A stretch of 64,000 nucleotides of DNA from Symsagittifera roscoffensis. Taxonomy: Eukaryota; Xenacoelomorpha; Acoela; Convolutidae. The position numbers were made by a program, and so were the translations under genes. Location of the stretch: contig NC_087069.1 of NCBI RefSeq assembly GCF_963678635.1, positions 4,943,472 to 5,007,471 of the forward strand, given 5' to 3'. A model generated the notes under the pieces. That model saw only the letters and a program-made list of their open reading frames with translations. It had not been told where the DNA came from and made no database searches. Below, in pieces: positions 11,766-23,911 of this stretch. Numbering within the stretch: position 1 is the stretch's first letter; each line of letters begins with the position of its first letter.

Positions 11766-12926
11766 AATCAGCGGCAGAACAAAGATTTAAACTCAAAACG
11801 AAAGAAATTATAACTATTGATGATTTTAATTATTTTCTAAAATGAAAAAATTATACTCAAGCTTGCTGAACTGTTTCATGCTATGCTTTGAATTGAATCG
11901 ATTATTCGGATAATTTTGCGAAGTGGGAAGGAACTATGGCACAGGGTCTGTTGTTTGTTCCAGTCAGGTTTGACTACCAGAAGAAAGCTTGCTGGGGTCA
12001 AGAGCAGTATCATATCAAAGCCCTTTCGTTCCTGGTTTTATTTCTAAATTTTGCTAATCGAGTCTCAGTGTCGAGAATGAGTGGTTTCAGTTTTTCTCGT
12101 TTTCAGACAGTTTCACCCCTTTTTGAAATATCAAAATTTTTATCAACTGGTTTTTTGTTTTCTAAGTTACTTTTTAACACTTTTCTAACAATCTGATGAC
12201 TATGTTTTTTGTCTGCTACCTTTGGAATTTCCTTGACACTTTTTCAACTGTCATTTGTTTGTTTTATTGGGAAAAACTGTAAATTGGGCTCTCTCAATGA
12301 TATAACTTTGCGGTGTGTTTTTCAAACTTCAAGAGTTCTAATGAGAAAAAATCTGCTTTTGCTTACATGCTTTACGAATCGAGGCGGAATTCGAATTACA
12401 TGCGGTGATGCAGTAAAAAACACGCAGCGAAATTTCTTATTCTTCAGTTGATTGTCGTTTCCTTGAAAATTAAAAAGTAAAAGAACACAAAATTTTTTAT
12501 TAGATAGTTAATATCGAAAGTACACTTCTTACATCGCGTGAGTTTGCGTGTTGCTTTTCTAAGAAAAACTAAGAAGCTCTTCACGCTCAAATTTCATGTT
12601 TTGCCGCTCAACTTTGAGCTTAAAAAACTATCAAAAACTTCGAGAGTTCGGCTAAACTTCGAGAGTTCGGATTTTGAGAGTTCGGCTAAAAGAAAGCAGT
12701 TGCTAAAAACGCAATTTTTGCTCTTTTAGCGATCAGTTAGAAGTTGAGTATGAACGGAAGCCTTTTATTTGAAGTTTTTCAAATAAACTTGCAATTTTCA
12801 CGTGAAATTTTTCTTGTAGCAGACATTTTTTGATAGTTTTTTTACAAGTTTGTGATTAATTTCGTTCTTTGACCACTCTTAACATATTATTATTTTCAAT
12901 TTAAATTATGAAATAGACTATTTTAC
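11766..12926. other. Intergenic, no gene recognised
   Basis: T-rich DNA with a short imperfect repeat of cgagagttcggctaaa words at about 12640-12690. Nothing else supported. Confidence 0.5.
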
Positions 12927-13986
12927 GACGAATTAGTTTATAAGAAGAATTGATGAAAAAGTGTCTATGATTTTTTAAACTTAGATAGTGATTATGATTT
13001 TTATTAGTATTTAACCATGGATTGTGAGATTTTAGGCCACAAAAACTCGAGTTGAAACTCGAGTTGTGATGAGATTCAATTTTTAAAGTTGTTTTTGGTT
13101 GAGACGCAGCAAATATTCTGCAGACTTCTTTTTTTCAACAAAAATTTCTCCACGGCAACTGAAACTTTGATATGCTCCGAATCTCAATTGAACTGAGAGA
13201 CACTCTTTCAATGCCACCTTTCAAGTTTTCTGTAACTTGCATTAGTATAATGAGTGTTAAGTCTTAAACTATTTTGAAGTCTTCGAAATTGCAGGACACT
13301 CTGAACCTAAACACACTCTGAACCTATGGACCTGAAATTTTTTTCCGACTATGTCACGTAGCGACGAGGAGCTCGTAGCATTCATCTTTACAAGTTCAAC
13401 TATTTTCAGGTACTATTTAAATCTTATTTGTAACTTATTTGCTTTTACTGTTTGCTGTTTTTGTTTGCTGTTTTTAGTTGATGAAGATGTTTCTCTATTA
13501 AGACAGCTTTGATGATGTTACTACTGTATTCAACACTTTGAAACCATTTATTGAAAATTGCTCGGGTAAATTTGGCCGGATATTTCGGTGGGTATTAATG
13601 CGCTATGAATCAAATTGATCAAGTATCAATAATGTTTTTATCATTCCTTTTCATGAAACATAAAAATATCTGATTTTTTTTTCATAAAAAACTTAACTGA
13701 GATCAAATAAGTTGCCGACGAACTTAGAGGAAAATGTAGAGATATTCTATCAATTGTTGGTTCAAAAAGATTTTAAGGAGAGTTAGTTTTCTTTTTTTTT
13801 TGCTAATAATTGCTCATTTGCTAATCTTAATTTAAGCTCAATACTGCATTTCAATCGGTGTGACAACTAAGAACTACAGTATGCAAGTTGCCTAGTAGGA
13901 TATTTAGCCAGTTAGAATACCCTAAATTTACAAATCGAACAAACTCAGACGCCCAGAGAAAAAGCAAGTAAAAAAATAAACGTACT

Positions 13987-14013
13987 GTTCCGACTTTTGA
14001 ACAAAGTCGGAAC
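13987..14013. other. Hairpin carried by each inner repeat
   Basis: gttccgacttt (13987-13997) and aaagtcggaac (14003-14013) are perfect 11-bp arms around tgaac. Related hairpins recur once per inner repeat near 16494, 17032, 19516, 20067 and 20624, with gttccgactttcgaagaaag as the common variant. A worn version is near 46392. Confidence 0.8.
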
Positions 14014-15000
14014 AAAGTACAAAATAATTGTGTATGAAGTTTTTAATTTTTCGGAAAAAAGTCTAACCTTTCATGAAGGCTTTGTATCATCTGAAAGGTA
14101 TGAATATTTTGAGCTCATGAAAAATCATCTGCGCCGGATTGTTATTTGTGACTCTATGAGGGAGAGGAGAGAGGGGGTTGAAAATTGCTGATTTGTCGCA
14201 CGAAACATTTACTCCTATGAAAACCCAAGAGGCTAGATAAATCATTCCAAATTGAGTTAAAGCAATTTATCATTAAAAAAAATATTTACCTGAACCAAAA
14301 CATCACTTTGAATTGAACATAGCTTATGCAGGACATAGCTTATTGAACATAGTCCAATAAAACTGTTTTTCTCCTTTTTCCCCGACTAGCTCATCAATTT
14401 TAAAAGCAACAATAATGGCAACTAGAGGTAACAGCTCAGTCAAATTAGACATGGCTTTGTCCCGATACGATCAGTCTCCTACCGTTTAAAAATGTTTCAT
14501 GGGTGGAAATTCTAGTCAGTATCTTATGACTTGAGGTTATCCAGAAAAGCCAATTGATTCATATTTGAACATTTTTCCGAGTTTTTTTTATCCGACTGAC
14601 GAAATATGTGACGGCACTTTTCTCCTTCTTAATTTTTTAAAAACCAATTTCGACTTTGTAATTTACCAGTTTTGAACGTAATTTTTGATAGTTTAAAAAA
14701 AAAAGAAGCCTTCAGCTCAAACGTGTATAGATTTTTCAGCCTTCACTTTGAGTCATAATTTTATGAAGGCTTGAAAATTTAATTAAATAGGGATTAGTAA
14801 CGCGCTGTCTTGTTTTTTGATACAGGGCGGCAATTTCATACGTCTAAGAAATTGTTTCAAAATTTTACAGCAAGTTGAGCAATTTTTTTTCTATCCCGAC
14901 TTGACCAAAGTTTATAGTCTAACAATTTCCATGTATAAAAAACTTCCAGTTACTCACATCCAATCTTGCATACATTTCCATACCTATTGGATATCATATA

Positions 15001-15026
15001 ACATCTCTATCTCTCTCTCTCTCTCA
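15001..15026. repeat. (TC)n microsatellite
   Basis: An uninterrupted run of tc dinucleotides in unit A. The same place in unit B (around 18030) has only a short tctctct. Confidence 0.85.
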
Positions 15027-15429
15027 TGGCAAGTATTATCTAAAGATGAATTTTGTAGATTAGATTTTTTGCCATAGTTGAAACTAACAAAATTTTAGTC
15101 TTACTTTAGATTTTGTGCTTGGTTTCAAAGCTCAATAACGAAATTTTTTTTGTGGTATATAATCCTCATTAATCAACAAAGCAGTTTCATTGTAATTTTT
15201 GATAAATTTAAAAAAGCCAAATTAACCCATTTTTGGATAATTATTTGGTTGAGAATTTTGGAGAAAAAATTGCACCATGTTACTGTTGATGAAATTCTAA
15301 TTAACTTTTGTTCTCTTCTTTTTTTTCTTAGGTTTTAATCCAATTTGAGAAAAATGTGTTTGTTATGTTCGAGAAAAACTCAGTTGTGTTCGTTTTGTCC
15401 GGATAATTTAGATCAGCACCGTATTTTTG

Positions 15430-18400
15430 CGACGAATGAGTTTACAAGAAGAACTGATAAAAAAAGTTCTATGATTTTTATTTAGATAGTGATTATGATT
15501 CTTTTTAGTGTTTTATCATAATTTTTGAGAGTTTGGGTCACAAAAATTTGAGCTTTGGTGAGGTTCATTTTTTTAGGTTGTTTTTGATTGACACGCAGTA
15601 AATATTCAATCTGCTCGTTTTTTTCAACGAACATTTCTCCATGGCAACTGAAATGTTGATATGCTCCGAATCACAATTTAAGTGAGAGAGACTTTTTCAA
15701 TGTCACCTTTCAAGTTTTCTGTATTTTGCGTTAGTATTATGAGTGTTGAGTATTGAACTATTGGAAAACTTCAGAATTGCAGTGCACACACTGAACTTAA
15801 ACACACTGAAAGCTAGATACGGACCTGAAATTTTTTTTTGACTATGTCACGTGGCGACGAGGAGCTCGTAGCATTCATTTTCACGTGTTCAATAATTTTC
15901 AGATACTATTTACATCTTATTTGTAACTCATTCTTTCGAAACTTTTTACGTGCAATATTTTTGTTTGCTGTTTTCATTTGATGAAGATATTTCTCTATTG
16001 TCACAGCTTTGATATTACTACTGTATTCAACACTTTGAAACCAATTATTGAAATTTGCTCGGTTAAACTTTGCCCGGATATTTCGTTGGGTTGTAATGCG
16101 CTATGAATCAAATTGATCAAGTATGAATGTTTTTTTTTCGAAAAGACAGTTTTTTTCAGCATTCTTTTTCATGAAACAGAAAAATGTTTGTTTTATCATA
16201 AGAAGCTTAGCTGAGACGAAACTAGTTGCAGGCCAACTTAGATGAAAATGGAGAGCATTCTATCAATTGTGGATACAAAAAGTTTTAAAAGAGTGTTAGT
16301 TTTCATTTTTTGCTATCAGTTGCTCATTTGCTGTTTATAATTCAAGCTCATTACTGAATTGATATGTTTATTAAGAATTACCGGATGTAAGTTGTCTAGT
16401 AGAATATTTAGTAACCAGTTAGAATATCCAAAATTTATAAATCGCACAAACGTAGACGCCGAGAGAAAAAAGCAAGTAAAAGATAAGTTTGTTGTTCCGA
16501 CTTTCGAAGAAAGTTGGAACAAGGTACAAATAATTGTGTATTATGTTTTTTCTTCAAAAAAATGTCTAACCTTTCATCTAATAGGCTTTTTATCATCTGA
16601 AATATATGAATATTTTGAGCTCGTGAAAAATAGTGGGTATTAATGCGCTATGAATCAAATTGATCAAGTATCAATGGTTTTTTTCATCGTTCCTTTTCAT
16701 GAAACATAAAAATATCAGATTTTTTTTCATAAAAAACTTAACTGAGTTAAAATGAATTGCCGACGAACCTAGATGAAAACGTAGAGATATTCTATCAATT
16801 GTTGGTTCAAAAAGATTTTAAGGAGAGTTAGTTTTCTTTTTTTTTTGCTAAAAATTGCTCATTTGCTATTCTTAATTTAAGCTCAATACTGCATTTGAAT
16901 CGGTGTGATAACTAAAAACTACATGATGCAAGTTGTCTAGTAGGATATTTAGCCAGTTAGAATACCCTAAATTTACAAATCGCACAAACTTAGACGCCCA
17001 GAGAAGAAGCAAGTAAAAAAATAAACGTACTGTTCCGACTTTTGAACGAAGTCGGAACAAAGTACCAAATAATAGTGTATGAAAATTTCAATTTTCGGGA
17101 AAAGTCTAACTTTTCATGAAGGCTTTGTATTATCTGAAAGGTATGAATATTTTGAGCTCATGAAAAATCATCTGCGCCCAATTGTTATTTGTGACTCTAT
17201 GAGGGAGAGGAGAGAGGGGGTTGAAAATTACTGATTTGTCGCACAAAACATTTACTCCCATGAAAACCCAAGAGGCTAGGTAAATCATTCCAAACTGAGT
17301 TGAAGCAATTTATAATTAAAAAAATGTATTTACCTGAAGCAAAACATCTCTTTGAATTGAATATAGCATATGGGAGGTCTAATAAAACTGTTTTTCTCGT
17401 TTTTTCCCCGACTAGCTCATCATTTTTAAAAGCAACAATAATTGCAACTAGAGGTAACAGCTCAGTCGAATTAGACATGGCTTTGTCCGGATACGATCAG
17501 TCTTCTACGGTTTAAAAATGTTTCATGGGTGGAAATTCTAGTCAGTATCTTATGACTTGAGGTTATCCAGAAAAGCCAATTGATACATATTTCGATCATT
17601 TTTCCGACTTTTCTTTATCCGACTGACGAAATATGTGACGGAACTTTTCTGCTTCTTAGTTTTTTAAAAACCAATTTCGAATTCGTAATTCACCAATTTT
17701 GAACGTAATTTTTGATAGTTGAAAAAAAAGAAGCCTTCAGCTCAAACGTGTATAGATTTTTCAGCCTTCATCTTGAGTCATAAATTTATGAAGGCTTGAA
17801 AGTTTAATTAAATAGGGATTAGTAACGCGCTGTTTTTTTTTATACAGGGCGGCAATATTATACGTCTAAGAAATTGTTTCAAATTTTTACAGCAAGCTGA
17901 GCAAATTTTTTTCTATCCCGACTTGACCAAAGTTTATACTCAAACAATTTCCATGTATAAAAAACTTCCAGTTACTCACATCCATTCTTGCATACATTTC
18001 CATACCTATTGGATATCATATAACATCTCTATTTCTCTCTCATGGCAAGTATTATCTAAAGACGAATTTTGCAGATTAGATTTTTTGCCATAGTTGAAAC
18101 TAACGAAATTTGAGTCTTACTTTATATTTTGTGCTTGGTTTCACAGCTCAATAACGAAATTTTTTGTGATATGTAATCCTCATCAATCAACAAAGCAGTT
18201 TCATCGTAATTTTTGATAAATTAAAAAAAAACCAAATTAACCCATTTTTTTGGGAAAAATTTTGGTTGAGAAATTTGGAGAAAAAATTGCACCATGTTAC
18301 TGTTGATGAAATTCTAATTAACTTTTGCTCTCTTCTTTTTTTTCTTTAATTTTAATCCAATTTGAGAAAAAACTTTTTTTGTGTTCGAGAAAAACTCAAG

Positions 18401-18447
18401 TTGTGTTCGTTTTGTCCGGATAATTTAGATCAGCACCGTATTTTTTG
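15430..18447. repeat. Large tandem unit B (~3.0 kb), two inner repeats
   Basis: Same order of landmarks as unit A. Inner repeats start near 16093 and 16641 (548 bp apart). The junction gtgaaaaatag then tgggtattaatgcg shows that the second inner copy was joined inside the first one's 3' end. The inner 3' landmark, followed by gagggagaggag, occurs only after the last copy. Confidence 0.85.
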
Positions 18448-21400
18448 CGACGAATTAGTTTACAAGAAGAACTGATAAAAAAAAGTTCTATGATTTTTAT
18501 TTAGGTAACGATTATGAATCTTTTCAGTGTTTTATCATAATTTTTGAGAGTTTGGGTCACAAAAGTTTGAGCTTTGGTGAGGTTCATTTTTTTAGGTTGT
18601 TTTTGGTTGACACGGAGTAAATATTCATTCTGCACGTTTTTTTCAACGAACATTTCTCCATGGCAACTGAAATGTTGATATGCTCCGAATCACAATTGAA
18701 GTGAGAGAGACTTTTTCAATGTCACCTTTCAAGGTTTCTGTAACTTGCATTAATATTATGAGTGTTGAGTATTAAACTATTTGAAATCTTCAGAATTGCA
18801 GAGCACACACTGAACTTAAACACACACTGAAAGCTAGATAAGGACCTGAAATTTTTTTTGATTATGCCACGTGGCGACGAGGAGCTCGTAGCATTCATTT
18901 TCACGTGTTCAATAATTTTCAGATACTATTTACATCTTATTTGTAACTCATTCTTTCTAAACTTTTTAAGTGCAATATTTTTGTTTGCTGTTTTCATTTG
19001 ATGAAGATATTTCTCTATTGTCACAGCTTTGATATTACTACTGTATTCAACACTTTGAAACAAATATTTGAAATTTGCTCGGTTAAACTTTGCCCGGATA
19101 TTTCGTTGGGTTGTAATGCGCTATGAATCAAATTGATCAAGTATGAATGTTTTTTTCGAAAAGACAGTTTTTTTCAGCATTCTTTTTCATGAAACATAAA
19201 AATGTTTGTTTTATCATAAGAAGACTAGCTGAGACGAAACTAGTTGCCGGCGAACTTAGATGAAAATGGAGAGCATTCTTTCAATTGTGGATACAAAAAT
19301 TTTAAAAGAGAGTTAGTTTTCATTTTTTGCTATCAGTTGCTCATTTACTGTTTATAATTCAAGCTCATTACTGAATTTGAATCGATATGTTAATTAAGAA
19401 ATACCTGATGTAAGATGTCTAGTAGAATATTTAGTAACTATATAGAATACCCAAAGTTTTTAAATCGCACAAACGTAGACGCCGAGAGAAAAAGCAAGTA
19501 AAAGATAAGTTTGCTGTTCCGACTTTCGAAGAAAGTTGGAACAAGGTACAAATAATTGTGTATGATGTTTTTTTCTTCAGAAAAATGTCTAACCTTTCAT
19601 CTGATAAGCTTTGTATCATCTGAAATCTATGAATATTCTGAGCTCGTGAAAAATAGCGGGTATTAATGCGCTATGAATCAAATTGATAAAGTATGAATGT
19701 TTTTTTTTTCGAAAAGACATTTTTTTCAGCATTCTTTTTCATGAAACATAAAAATGTTTGTTTTATCATAAGAAGCCTAGCTGAGACGAAACTAGTTGCC
19801 GGCGAACTTAGATGAAACTAGAAAGCATTCTATCAATTGTGGATACAAAAAGTTTTAAAAGAGAGTTAGTTTTCATTTTTTGCTATCAGTTGCTCATTTG
19901 CTGTTTATAATTCAAGCTCATTACTGAATTTGAATCGATATGTTAATTAAAACTAACCGGATGTAAGTTGTCTAGTAGAAAACTTAGATACCAGTTAGAA
20001 TACCCAATATTTATAAATCGTACAAACGTAGACGCCGAGAGAAAAAGCAAGTAAAAGATAAGTTTGCTGTTCCGACTTTCGAAGAAAGTTGGAACACGGT
20101 ACAAATAATTGTGTATGATGTTTTTTTCTTCAGAAAAATGTCTAACCTTTCATCTGATAAGCTTTGTATCATCTGAAATCTATGAATACTCTGAGCTCGT
20201 GAAAAATAGCGGCTATTAATGCGCTATGAATCAAATTGATAAAGTATGAATGTTTTTTTTTTCGAAAAGACCTTTTTTTCCAGCATTCTTTTTCATGAAA
20301 CTTAAAAATGTTTGTTTTATCATAAGAAGCCTAGCTGAGACGAAACTAGTTGCCGGCGAACTTAGATGAAACTGGAGAGCATTCTATCAATTGTGGATAC
20401 AAAAAGTTTTAAAAGAGAGTTAGTTTTCATTTTTTTGCTATCAGTTGCTCATTTGCTGTTTATAATTCAAGCTCATTACTGAATTTGAATCGATATGTTA
20501 ATTAAAAATAACTGGATGTAAGTTGTCTAGTAGAAAATTTAGATACCAGTTAGAATACCCAATATTTATAAATCGCACAAACGTAGACGCCGAGAGAAAA
20601 AGCAAGTAAAAGATAAGTTTGCTGTTCCGACTTTCGAAGAAAGTTGGAACAAGATACAAATAATTGTGTACGATGTTTTTTCTTCAGAAAAATGTCTAAC
20701 CTTTCATTTGATAGGCTTTGTATCATCTGAAATCTATGAATATTCTGAGCTCGTGAAAAATTATCTACGCCCGATTGTTATTTGTGACATCATGAGGGAG
20801 AGGAGGTGGGGGTTGAAAAATGCTGATTTGTCGCACAACATTTTTATTCCCATGAAAACCCAAGCGTCAAGCTAAATCCTTCCAAATTGAGCTGAAACAA
20901 TTTATCATTTTTTCAAATCTAATTACCTGAAGCATAATATATCATTTTGAATTGAACATAGCGTATGGGATCTCTAACAAAACACTATTTTTCCCGTTTT
21001 TTCTCGACAAGCTATTCAATTTTTTGAGCAGCAATTTTCCAATTGGACATAACAGTGCAGTCGAATTAGACATGGCTTAGCCCTGATACGATTAGTCTTC
21101 TACGATTTAAGAAAATTTCATGCGTGGAAGTTCTAGTCGGTATTTAAGGACTTGAGGTTATCTAGAAAAGCCAACTGATACATATTTCGAACATTTTTCT
21201 GACTTTTTTTTGATCCGACTCACAAAAAATGTGACGGAACTTTTCTGCTTCTTAATGTTTTTTAAACCAATTTCGACCTTGTTATTCACCAACTCTGAAT
21301 GTTATTTTTGGTAGTTGAAAAAAGAAGCCTTCAGCTCAAACTTATAAAAAATTTTCAGCAGCCTTCATCGTGAGTCATAAATTTGTGAAGGCTTGAAAAT

Positions 21401-21757
21401 ATTATTAGATTGGAATTAGCAATGCGCTGTTTTGTTTTTTGATGCATGGCGGCGATTTCATACGTCTCAGAAATTGTTCCAAAATTTTACAGCAAGTTGA
21501 ACAGTTTTTTTATCCCGTCTTGACCAAAGTTTATAGTCAAACAATTTCCATGTATAAAAACATTCCAGTCACTCACATCCAATCATGCATACACTTCCAT
21601 ACCTACCGGATATCATATAACATCTAGATCTCTATGTCTTAGCAAGCATTATCTAAAGATGAAACTTGTACATTAGATTTTGTGCCATAATTGAAAATTA
21701 ACAAAACTTGGAGTTTTACTGTACAATTTGTGATTGGTTTCAAAGCTCAATAACGAA
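18448..21757. repeat. Large tandem unit C (~3.3 kb), three inner repeats, 3' end truncated
   Basis: Same landmarks again. Inner repeats start near 19114, 19664 and 20217 (550 and 553 bp apart). Similarity to unit B stops after caaagctcaataacgaa at about 21755, so the last ~300 bp of a unit is missing. Inner copies C1-C3 resemble each other more than they resemble the copy in unit A. Confidence 0.85.
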
Positions 21758-23911
21758 GGATTTTTCCATGTGAGAAATTTCACAAGTTTTTTGATGGGGT
21801 CCAATGGCAGAATTTAGTTGTTAGTTTCATAGACAATTTTAAGACTGGTTTAACTTATAAAATTAAACAATCTAGCTTTACACAAAAAAGCCTTGCAGTT
21901 TTGATTTTTGCTCGCAAATTTTGTGATTTGTTTTAGCTTGTACAACTCCTTAAAAAAATAAAATTTTGACAAGCAAATGCGCTCTCAATTAACAAAACTT
22001 AATGTTGAACAGATTTACATTAGCTAAGAAACGTTTTTCAATGGTTTTTGGGAATCGAAACTGCTGATCGAAATTAGCTCATTCATAGAGCTTTTGAGAG
22101 AAATCTCATCCCAAAAAATTCATTTCGGCTCTTCCCCCCCCCACCAGCGAATTTTTAATAATAAAATTTTGTTCACATCATCGGATTGTTACAAAAATTG
22201 GTATGCGGACTAATTAGGCTATGAAAAACATGTTTTTTTTTTTCATATTTAACCTTGTAAAACCCCTCGTAATAACTTAAAATTGATGTATGTGAGGTGG
22301 GGGAAAAAGAAAAAGAGTCTCCTTTCTTATTAGAAAAGACCTTCCTTTTTTTCAAAACACAAAAAAAGAAAACATATTTTCAATTTTGTTGAAATGTGTT
22401 TTTTTATAGTGCTTTTATTTTTTATGATAATCCTTACTGCAAAATTAAGTGAATGGAACTGTTTGATGAGACTCTTTTTGTACGAAGGTCAAACTGGGTG
22501 CACTGAAACTGTGTAAAAAAAATGTAAAATTTGATCGCAATATTGAAACTCACAATATGCTGATTTTCTACGACCAACTTTTACATTAAGCTGCATTGTA
22601 ATTGTTTTTTTTTCCCTATTTTTGTGTCTTACTATCTTTGTAATCGGGTACCAGACTTTTTCTACTGAAGAAGTTCTTTTTCACAGGATTTTGAACTTTA
22701 AGATTTCCAATTTCAACAACTTGCTGTAGTTTAATTGATGTTCTAGTGCTAATGGAAGGATAGTGACAGCTTTTAGACATAAATTGATTTTTTGCCGGCT
22801 CTCATAATTTCGACCCAATTTTGATCGGCTTTCTTGCCGTTTGTTTAAATCTGTGGCTTTTTGGTAGATTTTAAATTTTTTTTGTCTTCCCTGTCAAGTG
22901 TTTGATTATAGTTCATGGTTTCCTGGTTCTTATGCACGCCAAAGTTTTATGTATTGGTCTTAGAAACTTCGGCTAGACATTTTTTTTGCTTCAATTTTTC
23001 AGATTTTTCGGAAGCAAGATTTTTGATTTTTTTGTTTGAGTTCCACAAGTGCGTGGAATTAGGTATATATTTAAATGGCTGAAATAGTTTCCTATTTGAG
23101 AAGTTTTAATTGAAATCGATTTGAGTTGATATATCGTATTGTTTTCACATGTCAAAGTTTTTTTCGAAAAAATTCATAAGAATCCAGAAAAGTTTTTGGT
23201 TTGCAATTTTGATTTGACTGCTTTGCTTACAAAATATTACAGTATACAGGAATACAGGAATGCAGGTATACAGGCTTACAGTATACAGGAATTTTAAAAA
23301 ATTTTCTGGCTGAAGTTTTTGAAAAAAAATTTGACAAACTTTTTTCAGATTTTTGCCGCAATTGTTTGAAATTTCTGCATTTAACTTTTTATGAAGCATT
23401 TTTTTTTCATTTTTTTCTGTCATTTTGATCTTACTTATAGCAAATAATGGATATTTTTTGTCCTTTTCAAATCTTTCTGTATATGCAGGTTGTTTGATCT
23501 TTTCCAGTTGCTTTCGCCCTCGTGAAATCACAATATGAAACTGATTGAAAGTTGTTCACATGGCAATTTGTATAAAAAGGTGAAAAAAATTTTCTCACTT
23601 GTTGGTCATCTTTTTTTTTGCTGGTTAGAACATCAGAAGTCGGCTTTTTCTAATCCTCAACCTTCGATTTTCAGTTTTGAAAAACTAATTAAGCATTGTC
23701 ATAATGCGATGAAATTTTGCATGGAGAAAAAACTAACTAATTTGAACAAATTTGCTCTTCATATTTACATCGTAACATCACATATTCAGCCATATGGGGG
23801 AGGGGATAAAAAACAGCCTGGAAGTCATTTAAATAGGCTTTTGTAAATCGAATTTCAAAAAAATTGAAAGGGGGAACTGAAGAAGAGTCATATACAATAT
23901 ATACAGTCATA
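21758..23911. other. Intergenic, no gene recognised; 10-bp minirepeat at 23240-23295
   Basis: T-rich, with many homopolymer runs. A short run of imperfect tatacaggaa/ttacagtata words is near 23240-23295. Frames that reach 128 codons here are low-complexity and show no family features. Confidence 0.5.

Larger units (their letters stand above)
12927..15429. repeat. Large tandem unit A (~2.5 kb), one inner ~550-bp repeat
   Basis: Unit boundaries are set at the word gacgaat.ag near 12927, 15430 and 18448; the true ends are arbitrary for a tandem. The unit runs through tatgctccgaatc, gcgacgaggagctcgtagca, one inner repeat (from about 13591), a gagggagagg block, and a final block around tacgtctaagaaattgtt. 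The frames it contains (up to about 86 codons) differ between units, so no coding function is supported. Confidence 0.85.

Noticed and set aside
23145-23531. 128-codon minus-strand frame
   Set aside because: Built from A/T-rich runs and a tatacagg minirepeat, with no acceptor, conserved motif or codon bias.
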